From assembly GCA_031291845.1 (NCBI GenBank), contig JARLIH010000273.1, forward strand, positions 36,612-100,611: a stretch of 64,000 nucleotides of DNA, read 5' to 3'. Position 1 is the first letter of the stretch. Every line of letters begins with the position of its first letter. The translations under genes and the position numbers were made by a program. Source of the stretch: Isosphaeraceae bacterium. Lineage in GTDB: Bacteria > Planctomycetota > Planctomycetia > Isosphaerales > Isosphaeraceae. Under the pieces are notes generated by a model. It was given only the letters and a program-made list of their open reading frames with translations. It did not search any database and had not been told where the DNA came from. Of the stretch, positions 1-9,258 are shown one piece after another.

Positions 1-1614
1 TCTGACCAGTTACCCGATCAGCTTCGAGTCGGACAACGAGGACCACCGGATCGCGGCGGTTATCGACCCCCAGCCGGGCGAAGTGTCGTCGTCGAACAAT
101 CTGTTTGCGGCCGACCTGGGGATCGATCACACGAAGATCCGCGTCCTTTATGTTGAGGGCGCTACGGACCGCTACGTAGCCAAGAAGGCCGTGCCGGGGC
201 AAATCGGGCTGGAGGTTCGGGGCGCCTACGCCTCGCTTCAAGACGCGCTCATGGAGGACGCCGACGTGGAATGCACGGCCGTCATGCCCGCGGGAAGCGG
301 GGGCGACTTTTCGGCCCTGGTTCGCGCTGACGAGCGGGGACGCGGTCTGCCGGAAACGCCGTCGGAGCTCTTCGCGTACGACGCGATCATCCTGAGCAAC
401 GTGCCCCGCGAGGCGCTCAGCGACCAGCACCTCGCGTGGGTCGAGGAATGGATCGGCAGGCGCGGCGGCGGCCTTTGCATGGTAGGCGGGCCGAACAGTT
501 TCAGCGCGGGGGAATGGGGCTCGACATCGGTCGGTAGATGCTGCCGGTCGACCTCTTGAACGACGGCCGCGACTGGAGCGACGCCTTAACCAGCCTGCAG
601 CCCGTTGCCGGCCGCTCGCTCCACCCGATCTGGCACATCTCGACGGACGAGAGCCAGAACCGCGCACTGCTCAAGACCCTGCCCGACTTCCGCGGCCATA
701 ATCGCCTTGGGCGGCCGAAGTCGGGCGCGGACGTGCTGGCCGAGGCCAGTTCCTCCGGCGCGACCGACGGGCCGTTCCCGGGCATCGCGGTCCAGCCGTA
801 CGGGCGCGGACGCTCGATGGCCATGAGCACGGCGATCACGCGCCGGTGGGCGAGCGACTTCACGCAGAGCTGGGGGGGCGCCGACGCGCGGTACTACAAG
901 AAGTTCTGGCGCAACGTCATTTACTGGCTCACCGAGAACTCCTCGATCGGCCGGCGCCGGCTCTTGGCCGAAACCGACAAGCGGCTCTACCGACCCGGCG
1001 AGCCGATCGTCATCCAGGCCCGGACGTTCGACGAGAACGCCGCCCCCACGCTCGACTACCGCGTGGCCGTCTCGATCGAGCCGCGCTCGGCCGGCGACGT
1101 GACCTCCGACGATTCTCCTCTCCGTCGTGCGGTCTCCGGATCGCCACCGAGCGAAGGAGAAGCTCACAGCCCGATGCTTCCATGGGGCGAGGAATTCGAC
1201 CTCACGCGGAACGCGGCGGAGAAGTCGTATGCCGCGTTGCTGCCGATCATCGATGCCAAGTCGGTTCCTGCCGGCGTTGCCCTCACCCAGGGACTGCGAA
1301 TCGAGCTGACCGCCTATGAGAACAACACGCAGGTCGACAGCACGGCCCTTGAGGTTCAGGTCCTGGATGACCCGTCGGAGCAGCAGAACCCGCTCCCCGA
1401 CCACGACCTTCTGCGGCGCGTCGCCGACCGATCGAGCGGCAAGGTGCTGAAAGGGGCGGGCGACCTCGCGTCGATGATCGCGGCCTTGCCGCATGTCGTC
1501 GGCCCGACCGAGGTCAAGCGCGCCCCTGTCTGGAGCCGCTGGTGGCTGCTCGCGCTCTTGCTCGTGTTGCTCACTACGGAATGGGTCTGGAGGCGACGGC
1601 TCGGCCTAGCCTAA
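1..1614 (+). pseudogene. GATase1-like, membrane-anchored protein, 3' part, frameshifted
   Basis: The reading frame is open from the left edge, so the N-terminal part lies outside the window. The first frame (from base 2) encodes a glutamine-amidotransferase-like segment with the signature GGPNSFSAGEWG and runs to a stop at 557-559. The protein clearly continues in another frame from 538 (MLPVDLLNDGRDW) to 1614. Comparing VGR with the expected VGKMLP at the joint suggests one missing base near 535-536. The second part ends in a hydrophobic helix (WWLLALLLVLLTTEWVW) and a short basic tail. Planctomycetes have large proteins of this architecture (BatA-like N-terminal helices, von Willebrand A domain, GATase-like domain, C-terminal helix). 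I infer membership from the visible part only. Either a decayed gene or a one-base consensus error; if the gene is intact, the product is a membrane protein with an extracytoplasmic or cytoplasmic GATase fold of unknown role. Confidence 0.7.
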
Positions 1615-1657
1615 TCGAAAACGATCGGTCAGATTCCGCTTGTCCAAGGACCACGTC

Positions 1658-2569
1658 ATGAGCAAAACAAGTCACCCAACGGGGGTTCGTGATCGTTGGG
1701 TGAGCACCGTCGGATTGAGCGTGGGAATGATCCTCGTCACGGCGTCGCTCCATGCCGACGAACGGGCCGCGCGGTCCCAGGAAATGAAGGAGCTCGTAAT
1801 GCCACTGCGAGCGTCCAAGGTCGAGAACGGCGGGCGAGTGCCGGGCGAGCTGAGCCGCGAGCCCCTGTTGCGCTGGTCCGACCCCACCCGCGAGAACAGC
1901 GACGGCTCTCTCTGGGCCTTCGGCATATCCGGACGTCCGATTGCGATCGTCGCCGTCGAGTTCTACCCCAACCACCGGCTCGGCGAGGCGTGGGCCCACG
2001 AGTTTGTCTCGCTTTCGACCGGGCCGATCGAGGTCGACGGCGGGACGGGTTTTGAAGTCACGGGGGTTCGCTCCTCCAGCACCCCGGGACACTTTCTCTG
2101 GACGCCGAAAGAGCCGGGGGTCACATTCCGCGACATCCCCGATGCCTCTTCGCCCGGCACGACGGAAGCCAAACGTTTGCGCCAAATGAAGGAACTGGCC
2201 GAACGGTTCTCGGCGACCGAATACTACGAAGCGATCAAGCAGACCTATTCACTGCGGTTGTCTCCCCACCCGATCCACCGCTATCATGATGCGGCAGCGG
2301 GGGTCGTGGACGGGGCAATCTTCGAGGTCGCCCACGGTACCAATCCAGAAGTATTGCTCCTGATCGAAGCCCAGGCCAGGGACACCACGGCCTGGTGCTG
2401 GGCCGCTGCGCGTTTCAGCTCCGCGGAGCTTACGCTGTCTCTCGACCGGAAGCCGGTTTGGACGGTGCCGACCACGCAGGGCGGCACGGCTACCGAAACT
2501 TATGCGGCGGCGATCAAGCTCCGAGTTGCGGCGACCGCCGAAGGGAACACCAGGGAGAGAAACCCGTGA
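1658..2569 (+). CDS. Exported protein of unknown family, paralogue 1 of 3
   Basis: About 303 residues with a Sec-type signal (basic start, hydrophobic stretch near residues 14-31, cleavage near SLHA). I chose ATG 1658 over an upstream TTG at 1640 because AAGGA lies eight bases before it. I recognise no named domain. The protein is homologous to the next two genes and is internally duplicated: RWSDPTRENSDGSLWAF in the first half matches RYHDAAAGVVDGAIFEV in the second, each followed by a hydrophobic beta-strand-like stretch ending in E. A conserved helix, RLRQMKELAERFSATE, links the halves. The stop overlaps the next start by four bases (GTGA), so the two are probably translationally coupled. 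Function unknown; the signal peptide places it in the periplasm or outside. Confidence 0.75.
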   Translation: MSKTSHPTGVRDRWVSTVGLSVGMILVTASLHADERAARSQEMKELVMPLRASKVENGGRVPGELSREPLLRWSDPTRENSDGSLWAFGISGRPIAIVAVEFYPNHRLGEAWAHEFVSLSTGPIEVDGGTGFEVTGVRSSSTPGHFLWTPKEPGVTFRDIPDASSPGTTEAKRLRQMKELAERFSATEYYEAIKQTYSLRLSPHPIHRYHDAAAGVVDGAIFEVAHGTNPEVLLLIEAQARDTTAWCWAAARFSSAELTLSLDRKPVWTVPTTQGGTATETYAAAIKLRVAATAEGNTRERNP

Positions 2570-3402
2570 TCACTCGATCGTCACGACGTACGTTCCTGCA
2601 CCTGGTCTCCTCTCCTCTGGCCATTGCGCTCGGCGCCTGGGGGCAGCCGGCCCTTAGCGCGATCACACAGACGGCCGACGACGCGGACTCGGCGCAGGAC
2701 CGGCTGCATGAAATGGCCGACCTCGCGCGGCGAATCACGATTGCGGGCGCCGAGCTGCAACCCGACCCGATCGTACGGTACGACGACCAGCTCCGTCGGA
2801 TCGAAGACGCCACGCTCTGGGCCTTCGTCAACAAGGGGCGTCCGACGGCGTCGCTCAAGGTCGAAATCTACAGGCAAGGGCACGCGCTCTATGGCCTCGT
2901 GTCTCTCTCGGATGCGATCATCAAGGCGGAATGCAGCGACGGCTGGGACTGGTCGGCGACGAAGCCCGGTGTGGAGCTGAAGCCAGTCCCCGATGCGCCG
3001 GTGCCGGGCGCAACGCCGGTCGAGCGACTCGTGCAGATGCGCGCACTCTCTCGCCGCTTCTCGGGCTACGAGGTCGAGAAGTCCGAGAAAGGGCGGTTTC
3101 AGATGCGCTTGATGACCAAGCCGGTCTCACGCTACGCCGATCCGCCATCGGGCCTCGAAGACGGCGCGCTGTTCAGTCTGGCGAACGGCACGAACCCCGA
3201 CGTGCTCTTGGTGATCGAGGCTCGCCGCACCAATGGCAGGAACCTGGCCTGGCAGTATGGTGTCGCACGGATGGGGGGCGCGACGCTCGTCGTCAACCTC
3301 GACAACACGCAAGTGTGGCGGGAAGAGCAGGCACTCCCCATTCCCGCCGTGCGGCCAACCTACATGAACCGAAAGTTCCCGAGGCACGGGCGCGCCGAGT
3401 AG
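2566..3402 (+). CDS. Exported protein of unknown family, paralogue 2 of 3 (Tat signal)
   Basis: About 278 residues. The frame stays open further upstream, but GTG 2566 is supported by GGGAGAG just before it and by the four-base overlap with the preceding gene. The N-terminus SRRTFLHLVSSPLAIALG fits a twin-arginine signal, unlike paralogue 1, whose signal lacks the RR motif. The internal duplication is plain: RYDDQLRRIEDATLWAF...PTASLKVE and RYADPPSGLEDGALFSL...PDVLLVIE. The linker helix RLVQMRALSRRFSGYE matches those of both neighbours. There are no cysteine clusters and no recognised catalytic signature. A Tat route would mean export in a folded state, perhaps with a cofactor, but nothing in the sequence names one. 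Confidence 0.75.
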   Translation: MITRSSRRTFLHLVSSPLAIALGAWGQPALSAITQTADDADSAQDRLHEMADLARRITIAGAELQPDPIVRYDDQLRRIEDATLWAFVNKGRPTASLKVEIYRQGHALYGLVSLSDAIIKAECSDGWDWSATKPGVELKPVPDAPVPGATPVERLVQMRALSRRFSGYEVEKSEKGRFQMRLMTKPVSRYADPPSGLEDGALFSLANGTNPDVLLVIEARRTNGRNLAWQYGVARMGGATLVVNLDNTQVWREEQALPIPAVRPTYMNRKFPRHGRAE

Positions 3403-3420
3403 GACCGCGGAGCCAAACCG

Positions 3421-4287
3421 ATGCACAGCCCATCCCGGCGCAGAGTCCTCCGCGCCCTCGCGGTTCCTCTCGCCTTCGCAATTGAGGGCACCAGGCTTGC
3501 GGCCCGGCAGGAACACGCGGCTGCGCCGGCAGACGACCCCGGCACGGCACTCTTCCGCGCGATGCGTGCGCATGCCGCTTCGCTTAAAGTCACCGCAATC
3601 GCGCCAGGCCGCCCCGCATTGGCGGTCGCACTTCGGGACGAGCCGCTGGAACGGTACAGCGACCCGCCCCGCAATATCCAGGACGCAACCCTCTGGGCAT
3701 GGGGCGATTCGGGCCGGCCTGGCGCGATTCTGAAGGTCGAGCACATGCCCAAGCGTCCCGAGGCGACTCGCTGGCTGTACGGTCTCGTCTCCCTGGCGGC
3801 GGGCCGTATCGAGGTGGAGTTCCGCGACGACCAGCGCTGGACGTCGACCATGCCCGGCGTTGAGATGCGCCCCATCGCCGAGGCCCCGGCTCCCGCGGCC
3901 TCGGAATCGGTCCGTCTGTCCCAGATGAAGGCGTTGGCCCGCCGATTCTCCGCCAGCGAAGGTGCCGGAGGGACCCAGGGGCGTCTGCAGCTTCGACTGA
4001 TGCCCCGACCGCTCATACGGTATTCGGACGGCACCCTGGGCATCCGGGATGGCGCACTCTTTGCGTTCGCCTACGGCACCAACCCTGACATCCTTCTCGT
4101 GATCGAATCCCAGGGTCCAACCGATACCACGGCCACCTGGCAATTCGGCCTGGCCAGGCTGGGTGGTGGCGAACCAATCGTGGCCCTCGATGGTAAAGAG
4201 GTGTGGTCGCAGTCGGGAGCGAACCCGCCCGCTCGACTCGCAACGTACATGAACCGATGGGTCCCCGAAAGCGGCGAGTTCAAATAG
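3421..4287 (+). CDS. Exported protein of unknown family, paralogue 3 of 3 (Tat signal)
   Basis: 288 residues starting at ATG 3421, 18 bases after the previous stop. The N-terminus SRRRVLRALAVPLAFAI is a probable twin-arginine signal. It is the cleanest example of the family's internal duplication: RYSDPPRNIQDATLWAW...PGAILKVE at about residues 77-110 and RYSDGTLGIRDGALFAF...PDILLVIE at about 200-233. The linker helix RLSQMKALARRFSASE is shared with both upstream genes. The three genes form a tandem array on the same strand and are probably co-transcribed, ending at a hairpin around 4332-4369. No function can be assigned; the family may be restricted to planctomycetes. Confidence 0.75.
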   Translation: MHSPSRRRVLRALAVPLAFAIEGTRLAARQEHAAAPADDPGTALFRAMRAHAASLKVTAIAPGRPALAVALRDEPLERYSDPPRNIQDATLWAWGDSGRPGAILKVEHMPKRPEATRWLYGLVSLAAGRIEVEFRDDQRWTSTMPGVEMRPIAEAPAPAASESVRLSQMKALARRFSASEGAGGTQGRLQLRLMPRPLIRYSDGTLGIRDGALFAFAYGTNPDILLVIESQGPTDTTATWQFGLARLGGGEPIVALDGKEVWSQSGANPPARLATYMNRWVPESGEFK

Positions 4288-4331
4288 CGTGACCTGACAG
4301 CCGCTTTTCGGCCGAAACGCCCGGGGCGCCG

Positions 4332-4369
4332 AGGGTGGAAGTGGAGCGAGCCGACTCCGCCGCCACCCT
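4332..4369. terminator. Hairpin between convergent genes
   Basis: AGGGTGG (4332-4338) pairs with CCACCCT (4363-4369), with an inner GGAG/CTCC pairing, followed on the + strand by a short TTTC. It lies between the ends of the + strand paralogue array and the - strand EF-hand gene, so it could terminate both. The lack of a long T-run keeps confidence moderate. Confidence 0.45.
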
Positions 4370-4406
4370 TTCGTTATTGGTCCGTGACTGCCTGCGCCGC
4401 AGGGCC

Positions 4407-6101
4407 TCAGCTCTTGGTCTTGGCTTTGGCCGCTTCGTCGGGATTGATGAGACCGTCGCCGTCCGTGTCGAGTGCCTGGAACTGCGTCCGGCTGCCGAAG
4501 AACTCCCTGCGTGAGAGGTCGCCGTCGCGGTTGCGATCCATGCGCTTGAACCACTCCGGCCCCGGCGCGTTGTTTTCGACGCTCGGCGTCTCGTACGGGG
4601 TGCGAACGGCGACGTTCGCCATGCCGTAGCCGCCGACCTTCCCCCGGCCGATGGAGAGCTGGTAGTGGTGAGGAATCTCGTCGGAGCTGACCTTACCGTC
4701 GCCGTTCCGGTCCCACGACGAGACGCGCGCCACCGTGCCGCGGACCTCGCGCGCTCCCAGATGCCGGTCGCGGTTCAGGTCCATGATCGCGAAGATTGCG
4801 CGGCCCTGGTCGTCGGCCGAGAGCACCATCTGGCTTTGTGCGGCCTGGGTCTCCCGCTCGACGAACTCGTTGACTTCCTCCATGTAGAGCTTGCCGTTCC
4901 CATCCTTGTCCATCAGGTCAAAGAGTGAGGCGAGCTGCCCGCGGTCCTTCGTTTCCTTCTTTTCAAGGTACTTGTTGTTGTCGGCGTCGGCGGCCGCGAA
5001 CTGCGAGGCGTAAAACGCCTTGGCGTTCTCCACGGCGTTCGCGCCCGAGTCCGCGTGGAACTCGAGACTCACCTCGCCGATGGAGACCTCCAGGTCGCCG
5101 TCGGATAACCGCTCGACCTTCACGCCCGCCGGCAGCTTTTTCGAGGCTTCACCAGCGACTTCAATGAGGGCTTTCGAGGTGTCCTTTGCGGCGAGGTTGA
5201 CGACGAGTTCGAGGTCCGGCTCGGCCTGCGCCAGGTAGCGTCTCATCTCTTCGGTGTCGAGCGTCCCGTCGGCATCCGTGTCGGCCGCATCGAAAACCTT
5301 CGAGTCGATTTTCAATTCGTTATTCGAGAGGCGATTGTCCCCCGCGCCCCCTTTGCCGGTCCCCGCGTCGTAGCGTTTCAGCAGCATGCGGACGGGCCGG
5401 AAGGACGGGTCATCACGCGCCAGCTCAATCACCGGCGGGATGTTGGCGATCCGGCCCCGCAGGCCCATGATCTCGTCCCGCTGCATGGCCAGGGGATTGG
5501 TGAAGGGCTCCAGCTCGTTCGTGTCGATCAACTCGTCGTCGTCGAGGTCGAACCGGCGCAGCGATGCCACGGCCGCGCCCAGTTCTTCCTTGGTGAGAGT
5601 GCGGTCCTTGTTGCGGTCGAGGTGGTTGAAGAGCGCATCGGTGCGCTCGACCGCAACACGACCGACTTGCACGCGAAACGGCCCGAGCGCGGGGCGCAGG
5701 ACGTCCGCCAGCTCCTCGAGCGACACCTTGCCGTCTTGCGGGTTCGTGTCAAGCTCCGCACGCGGCAGCGCGGCCTCGCCGCCGGTCGCGCCTCGGACCA
5801 TGGCGGGGAGCCCGCCGCGGTCGGCTTCGTCCTTCGTCAGGGTGCCGTCGCCGTTCCGGTCGAGGTACGCGTAGATCGCCTTGATCGCGTCCATCCAGGC
5901 CGAGCGGAAGCCCTTGCCTCCGGTGTCGATCCGCAGACGGATGAAGATCGGCCGGTCCTCGCTCAGAAACATGACGTCCTGAACGGCGTCACCGTCACTC
6001 GCGGGAGACGGCCGCCCCGCCGCCGGCTCCTCGGCCCGCGCCGGCGGGAAAAGGAGCACGGCGGACGCGGCAACGGCCATGACGCGGGACAAAGTGGTCA
6101 T
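4407..6101 (-). CDS. Secreted multi-EF-hand calcium-binding protein
   Basis: 564 residues. A Sec signal peptide (ATG 6101; hydrophobic stretch ending PPARAEEP) is followed by about eleven EF-hand loops of DxDxDG type, for example YLDRNGDGTLTKDE, HLDRNKDRTLTKEE, DTDADGTLDTEE, DKDGNGKLYMEE, WDRNGDGKVSSDE, RMDRNRDGDLSRRE and LDTDGDGLINPDE. Some loops look degenerate (LDTNPQDGKVSLEE, FDLDDDELIDTNE). Most of the protein is EF-hand; a non-EF insert between about residues 310 and 360 (KLPAGVKVERLSDGD) may be a beta module. The start codon overlaps the stop of the upstream DUF1501 gene (ATGA), so translation is probably coupled to it. It likely binds Ca2+ outside the cytoplasm, as a structural or buffering partner of the DUF1549/DUF1501 proteins; that partnership is inference from gene order. 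Confidence 0.85.
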   Translation of the reverse strand: MTTLSRVMAVAASAVLLFPPARAEEPAAGRPSPASDGDAVQDVMFLSEDRPIFIRLRIDTGGKGFRSAWMDAIKAIYAYLDRNGDGTLTKDEADRGGLPAMVRGATGGEAALPRAELDTNPQDGKVSLEELADVLRPALGPFRVQVGRVAVERTDALFNHLDRNKDRTLTKEELGAAVASLRRFDLDDDELIDTNELEPFTNPLAMQRDEIMGLRGRIANIPPVIELARDDPSFRPVRMLLKRYDAGTGKGGAGDNRLSNNELKIDSKVFDAADTDADGTLDTEEMRRYLAQAEPDLELVVNLAAKDTSKALIEVAGEASKKLPAGVKVERLSDGDLEVSIGEVSLEFHADSGANAVENAKAFYASQFAAADADNNKYLEKKETKDRGQLASLFDLMDKDGNGKLYMEEVNEFVERETQAAQSQMVLSADDQGRAIFAIMDLNRDRHLGAREVRGTVARVSSWDRNGDGKVSSDEIPHHYQLSIGRGKVGGYGMANVAVRTPYETPSVENNAPGPEWFKRMDRNRDGDLSRREFFGSRTQFQALDTDGDGLINPDEAAKAKTKS

Positions 6102-7459
6102 GCGAGCACCTCCGCAATCGGCTTGGCCTTCGGGTCGACGATCCGGATCGGGCGCCCGACGTCCGACATGTTCTGCGTCGATGGGTCGACGCCCAGCGCT
6201 TTGCAGACCGTGGCGAGCAGGTCGGGAACGGTCACGGGGCGTTCCTTCACGCTTACGCCGTCGACGCCCGTGCTGCCGATCGCCTGGCCCCCCTTAATGC
6301 CACCGCCGGCGAGCACCGTCGTCCAGGCGTTCGGGAAGTGGTCGCGGCCGGCGTCCTTGTTGATCTTCGGCGTGCGCCCGAACTCGCCCATCCAGACGAT
6401 CAGCGTCGAGTCGAGCAGCCCGCGCGACCGCAGGTCGGACATGAGGGTGGCCCACGCCGGGTCGAGGACACCGCTCAGCTACTTGACCGCGTCGAAGTTC
6501 TGCTGGTGCGTATCCCAGCCGAAGCCCGTCGCGCCTTCCGAAGAATTCAGTGAGACCTCGACAAACGGCACCCCGCGCTCGATGAGCCGGCGTGCCAGCA
6601 GGCATCCCTGGCCGAACGCAGTGCGGCCGTAGGCGTCGCGGATGGGCGCGGGTTCCTCGTCGAGCTCGAACGCTTTGGCGGCCGTCGACCGCATCAGCTT
6701 GACCGCGCGCTGATAGGCGTCCTGGTGGCTCAGGGGCGTGATCCCGGGGTGCTGGGCCAGGAAGTCCTTACCCATCCAGTCGAGCAGGCCGAGCCGCGCG
6801 TCGGCCCGCGACTGGTCGACGTCCGAGGGGGGACTCAGGTTTTCTACCTTGAATGAGAGGTTCCGCGCATCGGGGGGCGCTTGCGTGTCGAACACAGCGC
6901 GCTCACCCACGACCAAGGGGGCGTACTGCGGACCGAGAAATCCCGGGCTGAACGCGGCCGGGTTGAACGAACGGACCGGCGCGATGCTGATGAAGTTCGG
7001 GATCTCGGCGTCGTCCGACCCCAGCTCCTTCGACACGAGCGAGCCGAGGGTCGGGTAGTGGATCGGCCCCGTCGGCATGTAGCCGGTCCGCAGGTTGAAC
7101 GTCGCGCGGCCGTGGTCCCCTTCCTTCGTGCTCATCGAGCGGATAATCGCGACGTCCTTCATCTCCTTCGCGAGCTTCGGCAAGTGCTCGCTGATCACGA
7201 CTCCCGGGGCCGCCGTCTCAATCGCCTTGAACTCGCCGCCGTTGGCATGGCCCGGCTTCGGGTCGAACGTGTCGGTCTGGCTCGGCCCGCCGGTCATCCA
7301 GAGCAAGATACACGACTTCCGCCGCTTCGGGTCCTTGCCCGCATCGGCGGCCAGGGCCTCGATCCAGCCCGAGGTCGAGAAGCTGACGACGCCGGCCGAC
7401 GCCAGTCGCATGAGCTCGCGGCGTGACAGGCGCGGGGTAGAGCGGTTCGCAGGTTCCAT
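6098..7459 (-). pseudogene. DUF1501 protein interrupted by an in-frame TAG
   Basis: DUF1501 proteins are exported, sulfatase/alkaline-phosphatase-fold relatives that are abundant in planctomycetes. The start at ATG 7459 is preceded by GAGGAG, and the N-terminus LSRRELMRLASAGVVSFS is a Tat signal. The body shows family motifs: LLWMTGGPSQTDTFDPKPGH, GRTAFGQGCLLARRLIERG and GFGWDTHQQNFDAVK. A TAG at 6479-6481 then stops the frame, and the same frame resumes without a shift (LSGVLDPAWATLMSDL) through GEFGRTPKINKDAGRDHFPN to a TGA at 6098. The natural codon is probably CAG, so one C-to-T change explains the break. Either a recent nonsense mutation, a sequencing error or, less likely, read-through. 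It sits between the DUF1549 and EF-hand genes. Confidence 0.85.
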
Positions 7460-7533
7460 GGCGTCTCCTCGCGGGCAATGGCGGCGACGCGATCAAGCGC
7501 GGCCGTTGGGTCGTCAGATCGGTCCAGTGACGG

Positions 7534-9180
7534 TTAATGATTGAAACGGAACTCGGGGCTGTTCAAGAGGGCCCAGAAAACATCCGCCAGCGCCTTGCCT
7601 TGGCCCTTCTCGGGACCGGCCGCCTCGACGTACTTGACGAGCCTGTCCGTCTCGTCGGGGCGAGGTCGCCTGGTCAGGGTCGCGAGGTACATCGTCTCGA
7701 TCCGCCCCGCCGTGTCAAGGAACGGCGCATCGCTCACGGCCGCGAGCGTGTCTCCGGTTTTTAGCGTGGTCACACTCGAGGTAAGCGGTCCGTTCATCAG
7801 CGAGAGCGCCTGGAGGATCGACGTCTGCCCCTCCGTTGGTTTCTCATCGCGATTGGCGAAGAGCTCCAGGAACTGGGTTTTCGCCGTTCCCTCGAAGAAC
7901 AGGTTTCGCGGTCCATTCTCGCGGTAGCCAGTCGCCTGTGCCACGGTGTCGAAGAACTGTCCCGACGAGAGGCTCCGCACCGGCATCGCCGCGAACATTT
8001 GCGACGACGCGGTCTCCGCGCGTCCCACCGCGCTCGTCAGGCTGTAGGCCTTGGTCGCGGTGATGGCGCGGATCAGGAACCGAAGGTCATAGTCGTGACT
8101 CCGGAACTGCCGTGCGAGCTCGTCCAGCAGCTCGGGGTGCGCGGGGGGGTTGTCTTCCCCCATGTCGTCGATCGGCTCGACCAGGCCGACGCCGAAAAAG
8201 CGGGCCCAGACCCGGTTGACCGCCGCACGCGTGAAGTACGGATTCTCGGGCGCGAGCATCCAGTCGGCCAAGACGTCGCGCCCGCTGTCGGCGCGCCGAC
8301 CCCAGCGGGGCTTCTCCTCGCTCCCCAGGAACGAAGCCTGCACGATCTTCGCCGTGCCGGGGATGGCCAGTTCGTGCTTGTTCGGCGTCTCGTTGACCGA
8401 CATCGTCACCGCGTCGTTCTTGCCCGGTTTGCCCACGCCCGCGAAGAAGGCGGCCAGGCCCCAGAACTCTTCTCGCTTCCAGCGCGCGAACGGGTGATTA
8501 TGGCACTGGGCGCATTCGAGCCGGATTCCCAGGAAGACCCGCGCGGCCCCCGACGCGAGGTTCTCGGGCTTCGCCTCCTTGGCAACGTAGAAGGCCAGCG
8601 GCGACGGCTCCGCCTTCGGGTCGAACGCGTTGCCGCCCCGGCGCCCCCGGCCGCCGAGCCGCACGGTCAGGACCTCGCGGACGATCTGGTCGTAGCCCGC
8701 GTTGTCCGACACGCGTTTGCGCAGCCAGGCCTCGAACGTCGGCGCGAGCTGGCGCGCCTGCCCGTCGGTGTCCGCTTCCGGCAGGAGCATCGACCGGTAA
8801 ATCTCCGTGGCCCGGGTCAAGTAGGCCGAGCTGTCGAGCAAGCTCTCGACGAGCCGCTGCCGTTTGTCGGGACTGGTGTCCTCGAGGAAGTCGCGAGCCT
8901 CGGAAACCGTGGGGATCTTGCCGACGAGGTCGAGATAGACGCGACGCAAGTACTCGGCGTCGTCGGCCGGAGCGGCCGGGTGCACGTTCGACTCGGTCCA
9001 CTTCGCCGCGAGGAGACGGTCGATCGTCTCGGTCAACGCCCTTGCCCCCCGCGCTGCGGGCGTCGTGTCCGGCGGATTGCGCGCGATACCCGCCGCCGAG
9101 CCCTCCTCCGCCGCGCGCGATACGCCTGCGCCCGCAGCCAGGCACGCCGTTACGATCCAGAACCGTGCGTTACGCATCAT
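7534..9180 (-). CDS. DUF1549/DUF1553 exported protein
   Basis: About 548 residues from ATG 9180, just ahead of a signal peptide (MMRNARFWIVTACLAAGAG). The frame extends upstream to 9258, but those 26 residues are basic and not signal-like. It has the DUF1549 half (YLRRVYLDLVGKIPTVSEARDFL; the conserved LECAQCHNHPFARW with a CxxCH) and the DUF1553 half (FTRAAVNRVWARFFGVGLVEP; HPELLDELARQF; SLMNGPL; LTRRPRPDE). Unlike its homologue at 22826-25594, it lacks the N-terminal cytochrome-like domain. The CxxCH inside DUF1549 is typical of the family; whether it binds haem is not established. Upstream is the M56/WD40 gene (gap about 80 bases) and downstream its usual partner, DUF1501. Biochemical function of this pair is unknown. 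Confidence 0.85.
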   Translation of the reverse strand: MMRNARFWIVTACLAAGAGVSRAAEEGSAAGIARNPPDTTPAARGARALTETIDRLLAAKWTESNVHPAAPADDAEYLRRVYLDLVGKIPTVSEARDFLEDTSPDKRQRLVESLLDSSAYLTRATEIYRSMLLPEADTDGQARQLAPTFEAWLRKRVSDNAGYDQIVREVLTVRLGGRGRRGGNAFDPKAEPSPLAFYVAKEAKPENLASGAARVFLGIRLECAQCHNHPFARWKREEFWGLAAFFAGVGKPGKNDAVTMSVNETPNKHELAIPGTAKIVQASFLGSEEKPRWGRRADSGRDVLADWMLAPENPYFTRAAVNRVWARFFGVGLVEPIDDMGEDNPPAHPELLDELARQFRSHDYDLRFLIRAITATKAYSLTSAVGRAETASSQMFAAMPVRSLSSGQFFDTVAQATGYRENGPRNLFFEGTAKTQFLELFANRDEKPTEGQTSILQALSLMNGPLTSSVTTLKTGDTLAAVSDAPFLDTAGRIETMYLATLTRRPRPDETDRLVKYVEAAGPEKGQGKALADVFWALLNSPEFRFNH

Positions 9181-9258
9181 TTCGGACCCCCGACGGAAAA
9201 TGTGCACATTCTTCGAGGCTTTTTTACGTTGAGGAGACCGCGAACGTCGCCCTGTCAC

